From: Adiantum capillus-veneris
Taxonomy: Eukaryota > Streptophyta > Polypodiopsida > Polypodiales > Pteridaceae
Reading direction: 5' to 3'
Length of the DNA stretch: 64,000 nucleotides
Assembly: GCA_014529385.2 (NCBI GenBank)
Contig: CM043946.1
Coordinates: 37,524,058 to 37,588,057 of the forward strand
The first letter of the stretch is position 1, and the number at the start of each line of letters is the position of its first letter. Of this stretch, positions 20,243 to 34,844 are shown in pieces. Position numbers and translations under genes: made by a program. The notes under the pieces were generated by a model. It was not told where the DNA came from and did not search any database. It worked only from the letters and a program-made list of their open reading frames with translations.

Positions 20243-23200
20243 CTTAATAAAGTAATAAGTTACTTTTACAAAAATTGGTAAGATCCCATAATTGATGGTC
20301 TAGACGGACGAAGCTAGACCAGGGAACAAACACCGAATGCATGAAGTAGACAACAAAAATAATCTTGCAGTAGACCCATTTGAAAGGTTACACTTCAAAA
20401 TGCAATGTGGGTGGACGATATTATAGGCTCATTTAGTAACGTGATCACCTCCAATACTCACTCGTGTAAATTTGTGACAACATTGCAGTTGCTCTAGTAA
20501 CACATACATTGACTCCCTACGATATATGACTTGGATGTGGAGCCCATGGTGTCATAGATGACTACTACACTAGATGACACCACACCAATGGTTGTTATGG
20601 AAAATTACCTACAAATTTACCTTCTCCAAGTTTGATCTCTTGGGATGTATAGCAATTTTTACAAGAAGATAACAAGGCAAGCAAGAGGCAGCACCGCTTT
20701 GTTAAGCGCTGCTTACTTTGTTGCAGACGAACTCTCCTTTCAACTCAATGATGGTAAGCCACCTCCTCCCTCTGAGTTTGGTCCTATTTAGACTAGGTGG
20801 TGAAGATGATAGCATTGCCTATTGATAACGAGATAACATTGTTGTTCGCCTATATTTGGATGAAGCACAAGGTCAAATATATGGCTTGAGATGTGCTTCT
20901 GACCGAGTGTCCTATCTCCATCACTGGAGTCAATCCAGTGGCAACATAAGTCCATGACAACTTAAAGGTAATGACTTCTTCTTGTGCAACTCCAATCCTT
21001 GAAACAAAAAGGTAACTCCAACACTAGACTAAAAGCATAAGTTCCTCTCCAACACTGGAGAAGAAAACAAGTATACGGGGGAAGGGCATGTTCCCTACAG
21101 TTTATAAAAATTGGGTGAGGATGGTGCCACCTCCCCGCCATACTCACGTATGTTTGTTTTTTTTTTTTGGGGGGGGGGGGGCACAAGCATCCTATGCATA
21201 TAATGCATCTCTATAATGCATTTACAAATTGTTATTCCGTAACTTGCTTAAAACATCAACTTACTCCTAATTTTAATCTTGTGGCAAGGTCGTTGAGGTT
21301 TTGATGCAGCTTCAAGAAGTTAGGCCATAGAGCCTTGAGCACAAGCAACAATATGACAATCAAGGTACACTAACACTCCACTCTTTCAATTAGTTTCAAG
21401 GTACACTTAAAAACCCCTATGCAACCAATCAAGTCACACTAGTTTGGACACTCATTTTGATGGTTGCACACATTGTAGTGTGGTGGGTCCAAATCCTTCC
21501 TTACTAAGGCCCATGTCACACAAATCCGTTGGGATGTGAGTGTAGTTGAATTGGCCCAATCACGAGTACTGCCCTTATTTTTCATGTCACATAGGGCAGT
21601 GGCCTTCCTCCAATCTGCAAGCCTGGCATGCCAAGTCATGGATGCATAGAAAGAAATTTCATCTCGCGGGTAGTACCCAACCTCCACTCGTCGAATGCAT
21701 AAAGCAACTCGTTCTTTGGTATTGGCCCAGCTTTACTCCTATTTTACTCTCCTTTTCAAATAGATCCATTTAAACCTCGCAAGACCAACAGAAGTATATA
21801 TGCTTTTGACAGAGCTATCATATAATCGCCTTCTAGATGCCTCCCATCTTGCTTACAGGGTTCTCATCACATGTGCATAGGCACTTGGTTGTGGATTGGC
21901 CACCTATACACCTGCCAGGTAGTGACTCTAGGCACATTTAAGGCTTCTCTAGCATTTCACCCATTTTCTCCATGTTTATGGTTGAGGGACTTTTCTCTGG
22001 GGTAGTGGATATTTTTGGGTTTCTTGTCCAATCTCACCCTATGTTGCATATTTACGTAGCCTAAGGCATCCTCTCACCGCTTTCCTTATCATTGTAGAGT
22101 TTTCCATCTAGAGTTTTTTAGCTTGTCATCTTTTTCAATATGTCTTCCCCTTGCGGTGCTTCATTGTTGTCTCTCCTCTTCCTTTGTGCACTCTGACATG
22201 GTATTAGAGTAGGAGTTGTGACTAAATCTGGTATCGCCTACCTAGAGGGCCTACAGGTTGAGTTTTAATTGCAAATAAGTGCCTCTCCAACTATGTTTTG
22301 TGTGCTTCCCACCTATGCTTTGGTGCATGAAGCCTCTCTTATTGCCTCCCTAGTCTTCTCATCTCATCCTAACGCCCGTTACCCACCCTGTCTCCCTCCT
22401 TCTGATAATCGCATTTTTTTTAATCGAGTTGAGGGGGTTGGCTTGTGTTTTTTTCCATGCCAGGGCCCACCCTTGCGTTTTGTGATCCCTTTATGAGTGC
22501 TTCCTATAGTGGACCCTGTAATCAAATTTAATTTTTGGTCTACTTAAATTGGCTTTCTATTACTAGAATTGACCACTCTAAAGAGACAACATAAAAATAG
22601 TGAAAAGACCAAGGGATGCATCTGTGGTAGAAAAGTTCTGTTGATGGCCAGGATGCCTCAAAAAAAAAGCTACTCCAAAGTGCTTAGAGAATCCATTTTG
22701 GATTTTGATGTGATTTTACAAGATCACAAAAACATTAAAGTGGAACATGCACACCTCTAGAGTGAGAGAAATGACCACCCGGAAAAAATATGGGCATCTG
22801 CACAACAAAAAAGGGAGCAGAGAATTTTTTTTATGCTGGATTGTGGGACAAGCAACCTCCAAGGCCCCTCAACCCTTTATTTAGAGCTACAGACCATGCC
22901 TTTCTACCAAAAATAGGAGATACATAGGTCTAGAAAGAGAAGGGGATTCAAGTTTTCTTCTTTAGGGGTGATCTAACCTCAGTTTCTCAAGCAAGAAGGC
23001 TCATCTCATAGCTATCTTGATCTACTTTCTTGCCTGCATGAGTTTTCCATAGCTACAAGCTCCATTATGCTATAGTATGTATGCAAGCAGGATACTATCT
23101 TCTATCACGTACATACTTCCTCTTCCCCTCAATCTCTGAAGGTCCCTTGACTGTATGAGTGTTTGAGGCTTTGTGTCTGAGAGCAATGCCACTTCATCAC

Positions 23201-23357
23201 ACGTTATGATTCCAAAATTTGGAGCTCCTATCCCCTTCTTTCGAGAAGTTTATGTTGTGCAAGTCATGTATTCACTCCAGGTCTCTCTTGCATGGAGAAT
23301 CTTTAATACAAAGTTCGTTGGAGGGGGTCCCAAGCAATCCCTCCCTCTTTTCGGGTC
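20243..23357. other. No gene recognised
   Basis: Low-coding sequence without recognisable protein similarity, LTRs or satellites. A homopolymer junction of about 11 T followed by about 13 G is at 21157-21181. Open frames up to 82 codons are within chance expectation. Confidence 0.5.
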
Positions 23358-25440
<2,083 letters not shown>

Positions 25441-26440
25441 TGTTGGCATGTGCCGTAGTATAGTGGATGCACCAGCATAATTTGTCAAATCCAAGAAGAG
25501 TATGACCCGGCTAGGGCATGGAAACACACAACAGACGCTTGTGTGTGCCACATAGAGGATTAGGATGGGAAATCTAGCTAATGACAAGGAGACCTACGAG
25601 CTAGCATGCTACTTCTCTACCATTCGGTCTAATCGCGCACACACAAGAGCTTAATCATGCTCATAGCTCATCAACCACTAACCACTCACTAATCAAGCAC
25701 ACACACACATAAACAAGCATAGCCAAGCCACACAAGGACACACACTAACTACACTGATCTACACACACATAAGCATGCCTAACAAGAGAGGGAACTTGAT
25801 TAAAAGAGAGAAATTAACACACAAAATCAGCCATGAATCATGTATTAATTAAGCACAGATTACATGGATGCGTAGGTGAGGGAGGAGGGGTTAGAGTTTA
25901 GCTAGAGCCGACACCGAATACGCCAACACACACATGTAGTGAGGTTGACTCCATAGCCATCTCCTTCTTCACAACTCCATAGCCAAGAGCTTGCTCTCTT
26001 GAAAAGTAAGTCTCGCCCACAGCGACTGTAAAAAAGTGACATTCACATTGGTGCATTTGACATATATACTTCCTAGGATTTTTAGAAGTGGTCGGGCGCC
26101 CAAATGGCCAGACTCACTTATCTGATGTCTACACTACCTAGGCTCCAAGATTAGCACAAATGTTACAAGTTAGAACTCCGAAGGAGCCCAATACACAATT
26201 GCAATCCGCTCTTGGGGTCTTTTGAGGGGAATTTACATAAAACATAGGTGTCTATCGACGATGACCGTAACTCCTTTTGATTGCATCGGATCCTTATCTT
26301 CTCCGCATCTTCCAATGATCTTCACTTCATCTTCGTCTTAGCATCACATCCACATCCTCTCTTATCAACATCACTTACTGAAATAGTAAATATGGCATAG
26401 ACCTTCATGGTAAGGTACCGTTAACCACTGCTGTTTAACA
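25441..26440 (-). repeat. R1 3' LTR (1000 bp)
   Basis: Matches 32620-33195 at both ends (GTATAGTGGATGCACCA near the left edge; CATCGACGATGACCGTAACTC near the right). It retains about 420 bp (about 25710-26135), rich in ACACAC and AAGCA runs, that the other LTR lacks. Confidence 0.85.
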
Positions 26441-26455
26441 CTCCCCCCATCCGAT
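26441..26455 (-). other. R1 polypurine tract
   Basis: The minus strand GGATGGGGGGAG ends exactly at the LTR start TGTTAA, the normal place for plus-strand priming. Confidence 0.75.
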
Positions 26456-27148
26456 TGAAGTGCACATCCTTGTGCACTCTTGGTTTTTTGCATAGTGGGA
26501 CGGTTGGTGTCAGAGGGGAGTGTTTATTCTGGTGGGTTTGAGGGTGGTGGGATGTGTTTTATGGTGATTGGAATTAAAGGGTCAATTGTGAAGTGAATTT
26601 TGGCTGAGTGTAAAAGTAAAATAAAAGTAAAAATAAGAGGTGTATTTACACTATATTAGGGTGTTAATACCTAGATTACCAATGAGGAAAAACCACGTGG
26701 GAAAGAAATTCCCAATGGGATACTTGCATTAAAAATTATTACTGTTCTTAGGCCCTGGGTGGCTTAATTCTTGTGAACTAAGGTACGTTAATAATATAGG
26801 CTACTGAATGAATGTGAGTGAACAATAAAAGTAGCCTTTGTCAAGTGTTGCGTCTTTGTTGTTGCACAGGTGATGCGAGTTGTCCTCCTTGCTGGTACCT
26901 GTAAGGTGAGTGCATGGGTGGAACACAAAAAATGTGCCGAATGCAAATGCCCAATGATGGGACATTCTATATGCTTGCACATATATATGCATGGAAAACA
27001 ATATGTTTTGCAAGAAGAGTTTAAATGGGTACTTCCAGGAGTGAATGTAGCTAGAGAAGCAAAATTAAATTTGACTTCAAGAGTTGCCATTACTCACAAG
27101 AAGGGCTTTTGATGCTCGAGGTTTTTGCACTCTCCTCACTGTGTACAT

Positions 27149-27285
27149 GTGCGTGAGTGTTTTTTTGGACTACTCCACTATTCCACCAATTAAAATGATA
27201 GAATTTGACTCTTATGTGCGTGAGTGTTTTTTTGGACTACTCCGCTCTTCCACCAATTAAAATGATAGACTTTGACTCTTATGTG
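27149..27285 (+). repeat. 67-bp tandem duplication
   Basis: GTGCGTGAGTGTTTTTTTGG begins at 27149 and again at 27216, and the following CCACCAATTAAAATGATAGA segment repeats too, with a few substitutions. It lies inside element R1. Confidence 0.85.
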
Positions 27286-27489
27286 CAGCTATCCAGCATG
27301 AGCGACTGAATTTTACAATATGCTAAACTCTTCCAGCTTGAGCTATAGTCTAAAGATCTAGACTCATAGACCACAAAAAATATTAGGACATGAAGCTTGG
27401 GTTTGACGCTTTGGTCATTTAGTGGCTCAGCTGCAAACGCTTGACAATGCCTCAAGTGTTTTTTGCACCTGGGCGACTTGACTTTTTGT

Positions 27490-28161
27490 TCAAAGAGCTT
27501 TTACCTTGTAGTAGGATTTTTGTTGAGCTCTTTGTTTTCCTGTTTCTTGAGAAGATTGGCTAGCTCCACTAATCGTGATACTTTTTGGCCCGTCTTTGTA
27601 GCTATCTTGAGAGTCGGAGATGACTTCAACCTTTTGCTTGTCTTTATGTTGCATTTTAGGTACCCATATGTATCTGCTTCTTGGTGTAGGCTTTGCTTGG
27701 CAGATTCCTAAATGGTTGGCTGGCTCATTGTTTTCTGTGTTATTTTCTTCAAGATCCAGTCTTGAAATGGAAGAATTTGGGCTTGGTGCCTTGGGTAACC
27801 GTTTGCTACTTGTGTAGTATCCTTGTGCTTGAAGAATATTAGATGGCACGATCCATGATGTTGATGAAAGTGCATCCAAGTATACAAGTTGTGTGCCATC
27901 CACGGGAATGAATGGTGGGGGATTCCCTTGTCGAGGTGTAGGCCTTCTAGATGTGAACTTATTCTGGTAACTTTTTCTAGCCTTATCATTCAATCTCCGC
28001 TTTGAAAATGGATGTGAGCTTATCTTGTGGTTGAGTTGCTTTGTTTTGAAGCCATTCTCTGCTGCATAGGCTGAATTCTTTGGTTTTGGTAACCGAATCT
28101 TGACTTGTCCTGTGTAATAGCCTTGCTCGGCTAAGTTGTACTGGGACGCAACCCATCCCAT
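27490..28161 (-). CDS. R1-encoded protein of unknown function with QGYY...PK repeats
   Basis: A 223-residue frame, the longest in R1, is basic and Ser/Pro/Gln-rich, with no signal peptide or membrane segment. It contains two copies of a pattern W-[VI]-x(5,6)-L-x-x-Q-G-Y-Y-x(5,7)-R-L-P-K (start of frame; again about residues 105-128) and a partial R-Y-I-W-V-P-K (near 168). The same pattern occurs downstream of a retropepsin in the element at 39.7-44.2 kb and in its fragment at 37.0 kb. I do not recognise a domain. Placement in the 3' half of an LTR element suggests a gag/protease-linked tail. It may be a decayed remnant. Confidence 0.5.
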   Translation of the reverse strand: MGWVASQYNLAEQGYYTGQVKIRLPKPKNSAYAAENGFKTKQLNHKISSHPFSKRRLNDKARKSYQNKFTSRRPTPRQGNPPPFIPVDGTQLVYLDALSSTSWIVPSNILQAQGYYTSSKRLPKAPSPNSSISRLDLEENNTENNEPANHLGICQAKPTPRSRYIWVPKMQHKDKQKVEVISDSQDSYKDGPKSITISGASQSSQETGKQRAQQKSYYKVKAL

Positions 28162-29689
28162 GTGTTTTTCTTGTATTCTCTAGCTAGCTCGATCTATCCA
28201 AACTGGATCCTTGACTTTGATCTCTTGTGTAGCAATGTAAACTTTGGCTGGCTTTTGACAACGTTCTCGCAGTGTTGGGTACTTTGGTTGAAAGATCTTC
28301 TTGTGACTATGTTTTTGACCTTGAAGCATGTTGGCTTTTGAGGTAAGAGGCTTTGTCTTGTACTTGTGTAGGTTGGGCTAGAGACTTTGACAGAAGGGAA
28401 GTCTTTTGCTGGTAGGACATTTGCGGGCTTACTTTAGCTTTTCCTTTGTCAGCAGCCGAGAATCTTTAACCTGCTATAGGCTTGACCTCTTTTCCCGATT
28501 AATTGCTTGTCGTGAGGACCACAGATGAAGATTCAGGTCCTTCTTCCACTATTTCTGCCCATTACCTGGACAAAATCAAATGTGTACTCATTTTTGAAGA
28601 ATACACCACTAGGAATATGTCTTTAATTACCTTTGACCGTAGTTTAAGGGTAGCTTTTGCAATTCCCAAGCTTATGACCTCTTTTCCATGTGATATATAA
28701 ACCTGTAGCTGAATTTCATACAATTCCGGCTTATCTAGACATGACATTTGTTGTGGCAATGTAATCTATCTCTGCTGTGAAATTGAACTTCAGATTGTCA
28801 TGTGCCTCTAACGAGAATTTAATCTTCTTGTTGACTGCCAGGTAACTGATGTCCTCTTTGCTTTTTGTATTAGTCTTTGACTTTTGTGCCTTGGAATCTT
28901 TGTCATCACCTTGTATGTTAAACTTTTCTATTGTTTGACTGGTTGTAGCCTATTCCAATTGCTTACTATCTTGAAATTTAGAGCTCTGTGTAAGTTCTAT
29001 TGCCTGATGTGCTTGCTGGTTTGCATTGCTAGTTTCTGATTTGTGATGCCACGATTCTTAATCCCTGAATTTCTCTGTCACTATATTCCTCTTCTTGCTT
29101 TTCTAGCACTTGTAGGTCATTCAATGGTGGCTGTGCCTCGTGGAAATCTTCTAAGGCTTGTGTAGTAGGATGTTGATTTGACTCTCTTCTTCTGGGGCAG
29201 TGGTTGCCGTGGCCATCGGTTCACATTGCTCCATGGGTTTTGGTAGAGTCTCTTTTTGAAAATATTCATCCATTTCATGCACTTCTTGTCGTTGGTAGTC
29301 AATCTTGGAGGCAGGTATTTCTTGTTCTTCTGTGACTTTGAAAGCTGAGATGAGAGAGAGATAGAGAGCAGTGTGTACAAGCCTCAATCACAGAACAAAG
29401 AGAAAGTGGCAATAAATATCAAAGAAAGGTTCATGCTTGAGGTTGCTTCTTGTACAATTGCAAGAGTCGGGGCAAGCACACCTTCATTGATATTTATATT
29501 AATTAATAGCCCTCGATGTTGAGGGGTGCTCAACAAGATTCATGCATACTCAGCGATTCTCTTCCTAACTTTAATGTGAAAAGAGAACAAGTTGGTTTTA
29601 CTGTGCGGTCTCGTGATGAGGAAGCGTATGAAATGAAGTTGGCAGTGAGCGTAAGAATTGGGCTCGTCAAAGCGGGGTCATGTAGGTTA

Positions 29690-30250
29690 TGGGGAGCACC
29701 AATGGGTAGCGTAAGTGTAGAGAGCGGGGAGCAAAGGGCGTAGGACAAGGGTGGTGCTGAGAATGCGGAGAAGAAGATACCACTCAGCTACGCGTAGTGA
29801 AGGCCCAAGGGGCCTGGTCAATGGGTCCGTGGGAGAAGTGGGCCCTTGGGGGCGTAGAAAGGAAAAAATCACGTCGGATGGGGCAGAAAAGCGTAGGAGA
29901 GCGTAGGCCTTGTCCAAAAATGCATAGGTCAATGGTAGGCCGGGGGCCATAAAGGCGTAGGATGTGGGGTGGTGGAGCAATTGTGTAGGGAGCCCGAAAG
30001 GGCATAGCAAAGAGATGGGGCAAGTCCCGTGTAGGGAAAGAGTATGGGCAATAAATGCGTAGGGTGAAGATATGGTGCAACTAAAGCATAGGAAAACAGT
30101 CGTGTAGGCGTAGGAAGTAGGGTGGCGGCAAGCTCATGTGTAGGGAATCCAGCACATACTACGCGTAGGAAGAGGAGGGCAAAGACCGACGCCGTGAACA
30201 ATGAGGCGTAGGAAGAGGGATGTTGCGGGGAGCGTACGTTATGGAGGCGA
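29690..30250. repeat. GCGTAG-rich segment inside R1
   Basis: About ten exact GCGTAG copies (near 29738, 29792, 29855, 29890, 29899, 29952, 30056, 30107, 30163, 30205), plus TGTAGGG and GCATAGG variants, occur at irregular 10-100-bp spacing in a locally GC- and purine-rich stretch. They are not tandem and not in constant frame; minus-strand frames crossing it show recurrent Y-A dipeptides as a by-product. Downstream (30480-30870) the sequence turns into A/T- and G-run low complexity. Confidence 0.65.
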
Positions 30251-32599
30251 GAGGAGACGTGGGGCTAGTGGCCCGGAGATAGGGCGTGGAAGGTGCAAAA
30301 AAAGCCCAAGTCTATAATGCATGCAAGTGAGGGTGATGGCACTGGACACACGACAGCGCACCGGAAGTAAATGATGGGGGGGCCGCATCAGGGGCGTGAA
30401 AGAATGGCGGAGGGCAGAGCGGGAATAACGTCGAGCCACGAGGGTATGGTGGGGGGCAGAGGGTGCAAGGCAGGGATGGTGGGGTGGTTATTTTTAGCTT
30501 TTGATGTTTTTTATAAATTTTTATTGTTTTTTAAATTTTTTTTATCTTTTTTCTTTTTAAAAGAAATGGAGAAGAGATAGAGAGAGAAAGGGAGAAGAGA
30601 GAGAAAAGGAGTTTTTAAGAAATAAATAAGAAAAAGGAGAAAATAAAGATAAAAGGGGGGAGTTTTTTAATAAAATAAATACAAATAAGTAAAAATAAAT
30701 AGAAAATAGGAAATAAAAAGTAAAATAGAGAGGGATTTTTTTAATAAATAAAATTTTAAAAAAAATTCCAAATAGCGGGGGGCTTTTTTTCTTATTTTTT
30801 AAATTATTATTTTAGAATAAAAAATCAAAATAAAAAAGAAAAAAGAAAAAACTCAAAATATCTCCAAGAGCCTCTTCACACGCACTTTCCGGCGGCAGCG
30901 CGTCTCGCCTGGTGCACGGACCCACGCAGGCTCTGGGTAGGGGCGATAAAATTACAGAGATGAAAAGAGAGGTCGGAAGTGACGGCATGAGCAGGCGTGT
31001 GAAACTCCGGTGCACACGTGTGTGCATGCGGGACCGCAAGTGCATGACAAAGGTAAAAATTTGCTACGAGGCAGAAAAATACCACAAAAATTGCTAAAGA
31101 TAGCCAAAAAAGTCACAGGTGCTCACATGATCAATGTGCACATTTTGGTGCACATACGATGCACAACTTTTTCCTAATTTTTAGTTTTTAACTAATTCTA
31201 AGCAAAATTTAGGCAAATAATTAGCAACAAATTGCCAAAAAAATACCGAACATTAGCCAAAATATTTTTGAAAAATTACATCAATTTTTTGCACTTCTTG
31301 AGCTACGTGATCATGCAAAAACATTTAAAAAATCATCAAACCATAATCCAACATTGCATCAAATAGGATTCACGGGCATTTAAAAATTGCATTTTTTGCC
31401 CAAAATCAACCAAAAAATTACGTAAAAATTAGTGAAAAAATTGCATAATGGGATACATTCAAATCAGCATTTTAACACCAACAAACGTCCAATCAATCGA
31501 TCACAAATACACTTTTTGCATCAAAATCTACACGTAGTGTATACACATCAAATTTTGCCCAATTTTCGGTAGCATAACGGCGCTATTTTGGCAATCGAAA
31601 AACCATAACCATAAACTAACAATGGCTATACATGAGCAATTTGGCACCCAAATTGCCACCAATTTGCATCAAATTGTGTGCAAAAACTAGCACCGCCGTC
31701 TACATATAGACGGGCATAAACCGCACATAAATCTTGCACCAAATATGTGCACAAAATTCTTCACCAAAACCTGCAAATTTCAGCGATTAGAGTGATCAAT
31801 TGCACTCACATTGCACATTGAAATGCGTTGAATTCCTCGCTCCAATTGACGTTTACACACATGTGTGTGTGTAGGCAACCGCACCGTAATTTTACCTACA
31901 AGCACAAATCACAAAAATCAATGTGTAGCATCAAATTGCACCAAATTAAACACACCGTTGCATTGGGCATGCATCCAATTGATGATTAGAATCAACACCC
32001 ATCAATATGCCCAATTAATGTTTTTTTTTGAAATTAGGGGAAATTAGTAACTAATTGGTGATTTTTGGCTACTCGTTGCGATCAATTGAAATGCATTTAG
32101 AGTGTGTGCACCACATAAGAATGTTGTCCACATCTCCAATTAGATTTCCCCTTGTGTGTAGCACAAAAAACAACAAGTAATTTATGAGAAATTAGTGATC
32201 AAAGTTAGCGAAAACTAGTGATTAGTCAACGATTTTGGCCACTCATTACGCACATTTGGAGTGTCATTAGAGTGTCTGGACTACATAAGAATGTTGTCAA
32301 CACACCTAATTAGACTTCTACTTGTGTGTATCACAAAAAACATTAACCAATCAACGAAAAGTTAACCCCAAAGTTAGTGAAAATTAGTGAATTCAAGAGG
32401 TGAAATTAGTCATCAAAATCAATGTGTGGGGATTGTTTTGTGTAATGCAAGCCTCAATCTTTGCAAATCTAAGTCACACGCTTACTAATTTGCCTCCAAT
32501 TAGCGACACACATAACCCAAAATCAAGCAAATTAGTAAGAAATTAAGAGGAATTAACCTCCTCTAATCACTCCAATGGCACCTCTAGCTTCGTCATTCA

Positions 32600-32619
32600 C
32601 TCCGCAGCAATAGCCCCAA
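32600..32619 (-). other. R1 candidate primer binding site (eroded)
   Basis: Minus strand TTGGGGCTATTGCTGCGGAG directly after the LTR end CAACA. About 15 of 20 positions agree with the TTGGCGCCGTTGCCGGGGAG-type PBS seen in plant gypsy elements. Assignment from memory of that consensus. Confidence 0.5.
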
Positions 32620-33195
32620 TGTTGGTGTGTGCCATAGTATAGTGGATGCACCAACATAATTTGTCAAATCTGAGAAGAGTATGACCCGGCTAGGGCATGG
32701 AAACACACAACAAACGCTTGTGCGTTCCAGTAAAGGATTAGGATGGGAAATCTAGATAATTAGAGAGCTAATGACAAGGAGACCTACGAGCTAGCATGCT
32801 ACTTCTCTACCATTTGGTCTAATCTCGCACACACGAGAGCCTGACCATGCTCATAGCTCACTAATCAACCACTAAACACTCACTAATCAATCCTAGGCTC
32901 CAAGATTAGCACAAATGTTACAAGTTGGAACTCCGGAGGAGCCCAATACACAATTACAATCCGGTCTTGCGGTCTTTTGACGGGAATTTACGTAAAACAT
33001 AGGTGTCCATCGACGATGACCGTAACTCCTTCTGATTGCATCTGATCCTTCTCTTTTCAGCATCTTCCAATGATCTTCACTTCATCTGCATCTTACCATC
33101 ACATCCACATCCTCTGATATCACCGTCACTTACTGAAATAATAAATATGGGATAGACCTTCATGGTAAGGTACCGTTAACCACTGTTGGTTAACA
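32620..33195 (-). repeat. R1 5' LTR (576 bp, internally deleted)
   Basis: Same terminal sequences as the 1000-bp LTR at 25441-26440, but CACTCACTAATCAA joins directly to CCTAGGCTCCAAG, losing about 420 bp. Confidence 0.85.
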
Positions 33196-33892
33196 ATTCA
33201 TTTCCATCTCACATTTGTTTTAACACTGAGCATTGAGTCTTGATGATTCTTATTGCAATTAGCACACCATTAGTTTTGCAATTATTCCATGAATGACACA
33301 CACATATTTCCACCCTAGCCATAGCTAGGCTTATCATTTGGTTTCAAAGACTATGGTGGCTAATCTCCATTTCTTAGCCTAATTTGAATCTTAAGCATTA
33401 TCTGCTATGCTAGGCCAAGTAATCCCCTTCTCACATTATTGGGGGTTGAATTAAATTACTGTTGTGTTTGTACTTAGGATTAGGATTAGCATTAAACAAT
33501 CCCTTTGTTATTCAAGCTCATTTTTGGATATGCAGATCTGCCACTATCCTTAGTGATTTGATGAAAAGGATCCTATTTTTCCTTGCTTGATCTAAAAGCC
33601 TTTGAGGTTTCATCTATATTTGGTGATACATTTGGGCTAAGAGGAAAGGTCAATTGGTATAATTTCCTTCATCTAATGACCCCTACTCTAATTTTTGGCA
33701 AAGTCAAGGCCAAGTCACATAAGCTCCTATTTGGGAGGAAAAATTAGCGAACTTTAACAAACCATATCTCAAGGTACACTACTCTTCTTGACTCGGCATA
33801 CACAGAGAATTTTCTCCACACATCATTGCAAAGGAAGTTGGTGCATCAATTGGGTTGTACACTTTGCCGTATGTGTCAATGCAAGGGGCTTG
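33196..33892. other. No gene recognised
   Basis: AT-rich spacer between R1 and the next LTR-like block. The distal edge of that LTR may lie inside this stretch. Confidence 0.4.
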
Positions 33893-34534
33893 CCGCATAC
33901 ACCATGTGTGAGCCATGAAGGCTACAAACACACAACCAACCAAAAAAGGCAAGCATCAGAGAGAACAAGGGTGTGTCACTCACTGCTCTACGCTTTCATC
34001 GTGAAGTATCCTTGCACTACGGAGAAGAAGAAGTGCACGTCACCACCGCTCAACCACCTCGCCACCACGGATGCTGCCACGATGCTCAATCACACACTCT
34101 CTCTCTCACTCTCTCCCTCAAGCGCACGTGCATGCGCACACACACACATAAGCACACAATGAGATGGAGAAGTAGATAGAGCAAAAGCAATCTCTATAGC
34201 ATGCACCCTCAAGAATGAGTAAATTAGGTTACAATGGCCCTTATGGGTTTGGTCTGTCCACACATGGATGCCCACACTTGGCCGATCAAAGTAAAATAAG
34301 TTTCAAATAAGATATGTGATGCGCCTCTCACCGGCAATCACCCAAGCACCTAACATGCACATAAGATATGTGATGTGCCTCTCACCGCCAATCACCCAAG
34401 CACCTAACATGCACATAAGATATGTGATGCGCCTCTCACCGGCAATCACCCAAGCACCTAACATGCACATATAGGACTGACAAGCCCGGCCTATGAGTCA
34501 AACAAAGTAATACGGGGTACGTCATCGGTTAACA
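33893..34534 (-). repeat. LTR-like block R2-L (minus), inverted relative to 39151-39711
   Basis: The minus strand starts TGTTAACCGATGACG at 34534. It matches the plus-strand block starting TGTTAATCAATGACA at 39151 through ATAGGCCGGGCTTGTCA, CTTTGATCGGCCAAGTGTGG and GCATGCTATAGAGATTGC, down to the GCCGCATACACC phrase near 33895. The TATAAAAGG box of the right copy is reduced here to ATAAGG. Three tandem copies of a 53-bp unit (AGATATGTGATGCGCCTCTC...) lie at about 34311-34471, where the right copy has one. Confidence 0.75.
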
Positions 34535-34844
34535 TGCCCCCCTTCCTGATGTAGATTCCATCCTTGGAAGCTATGAATGTGCACAGCAAAACATGCAATT
34601 GTATGGCTCCATATAAGAGAACCTACAACACAAGAAGGAACAAAAGAGGTGAAAGCACAAGTGCAACATGTGAGGAGGTGGTACGTCATCAGTTAACACG
34701 CCCCCCTTTTTGATGTAGATTCCATCCTTGGAATCTATGAATGTGCACATCAAAACATGCAATTGTATGGCTCCATAGAAGAGGACCTACAGCACAAGAA
34801 GGAACAAAAGAGGTGAAAGCACAAGTGCAACATGTGAGGAGGTG
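34517..34844. repeat. ~164-bp tandem duplication spanning an LTR edge
   Basis: GTACGTCATC(G/A)GTTAACA, the C-tract and GATGTAGATTCCATCCTTGG through GTGCAACATGTGAGGAGGTG occur at about 34517-34680 and again at 34681-34844 with few differences. The LTR start and polypurine tract are therefore both duplicated. Confidence 0.85.
34535..34548 (-). other. Polypurine tract of R2
   Basis: The minus strand AGGAAGGGGGGCA abuts the LTR start TGTTAACC, marking R2-L as a 3' LTR with its internal region to the right. Confidence 0.65.

Larger units (their letters stand above)
25441..33195 (-). mobile_element. Non-autonomous LTR retrotransposon R1 (~7.75 kb)
   Basis: Two direct repeats bound it: 25441-26440 (1000 bp) and 32620-33195 (576 bp), each TGTTGG...TTAACA on the plus strand. 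Orientation is minus: next to the left repeat the minus strand has a polypurine tract GGATGGGGGGAG just before TGTTAA, and next to the right repeat it has TTGGGGCTATTGCTGCGGAG, an eroded version of the TTGGCGCC...-type PBS of many plant gypsy elements. Flanking 5-mers GTTCA and ATTCA differ at one base, a plausible decayed target duplication. The 6.2-kb interior has no recognisable gag, RT or integrase, only one 224-codon frame with QGYY/PK motifs, so it looks like a LARD- or TR-GAG-type element. Confidence 0.78.

Noticed and set aside
29687-30439. Overlapping minus-strand frames with Tyr-Ala dipeptides as a repeat protein
   Set aside because: Dipeptides come from the GCGTAG motif in changing frames; spacing is irregular and several frames overlap.
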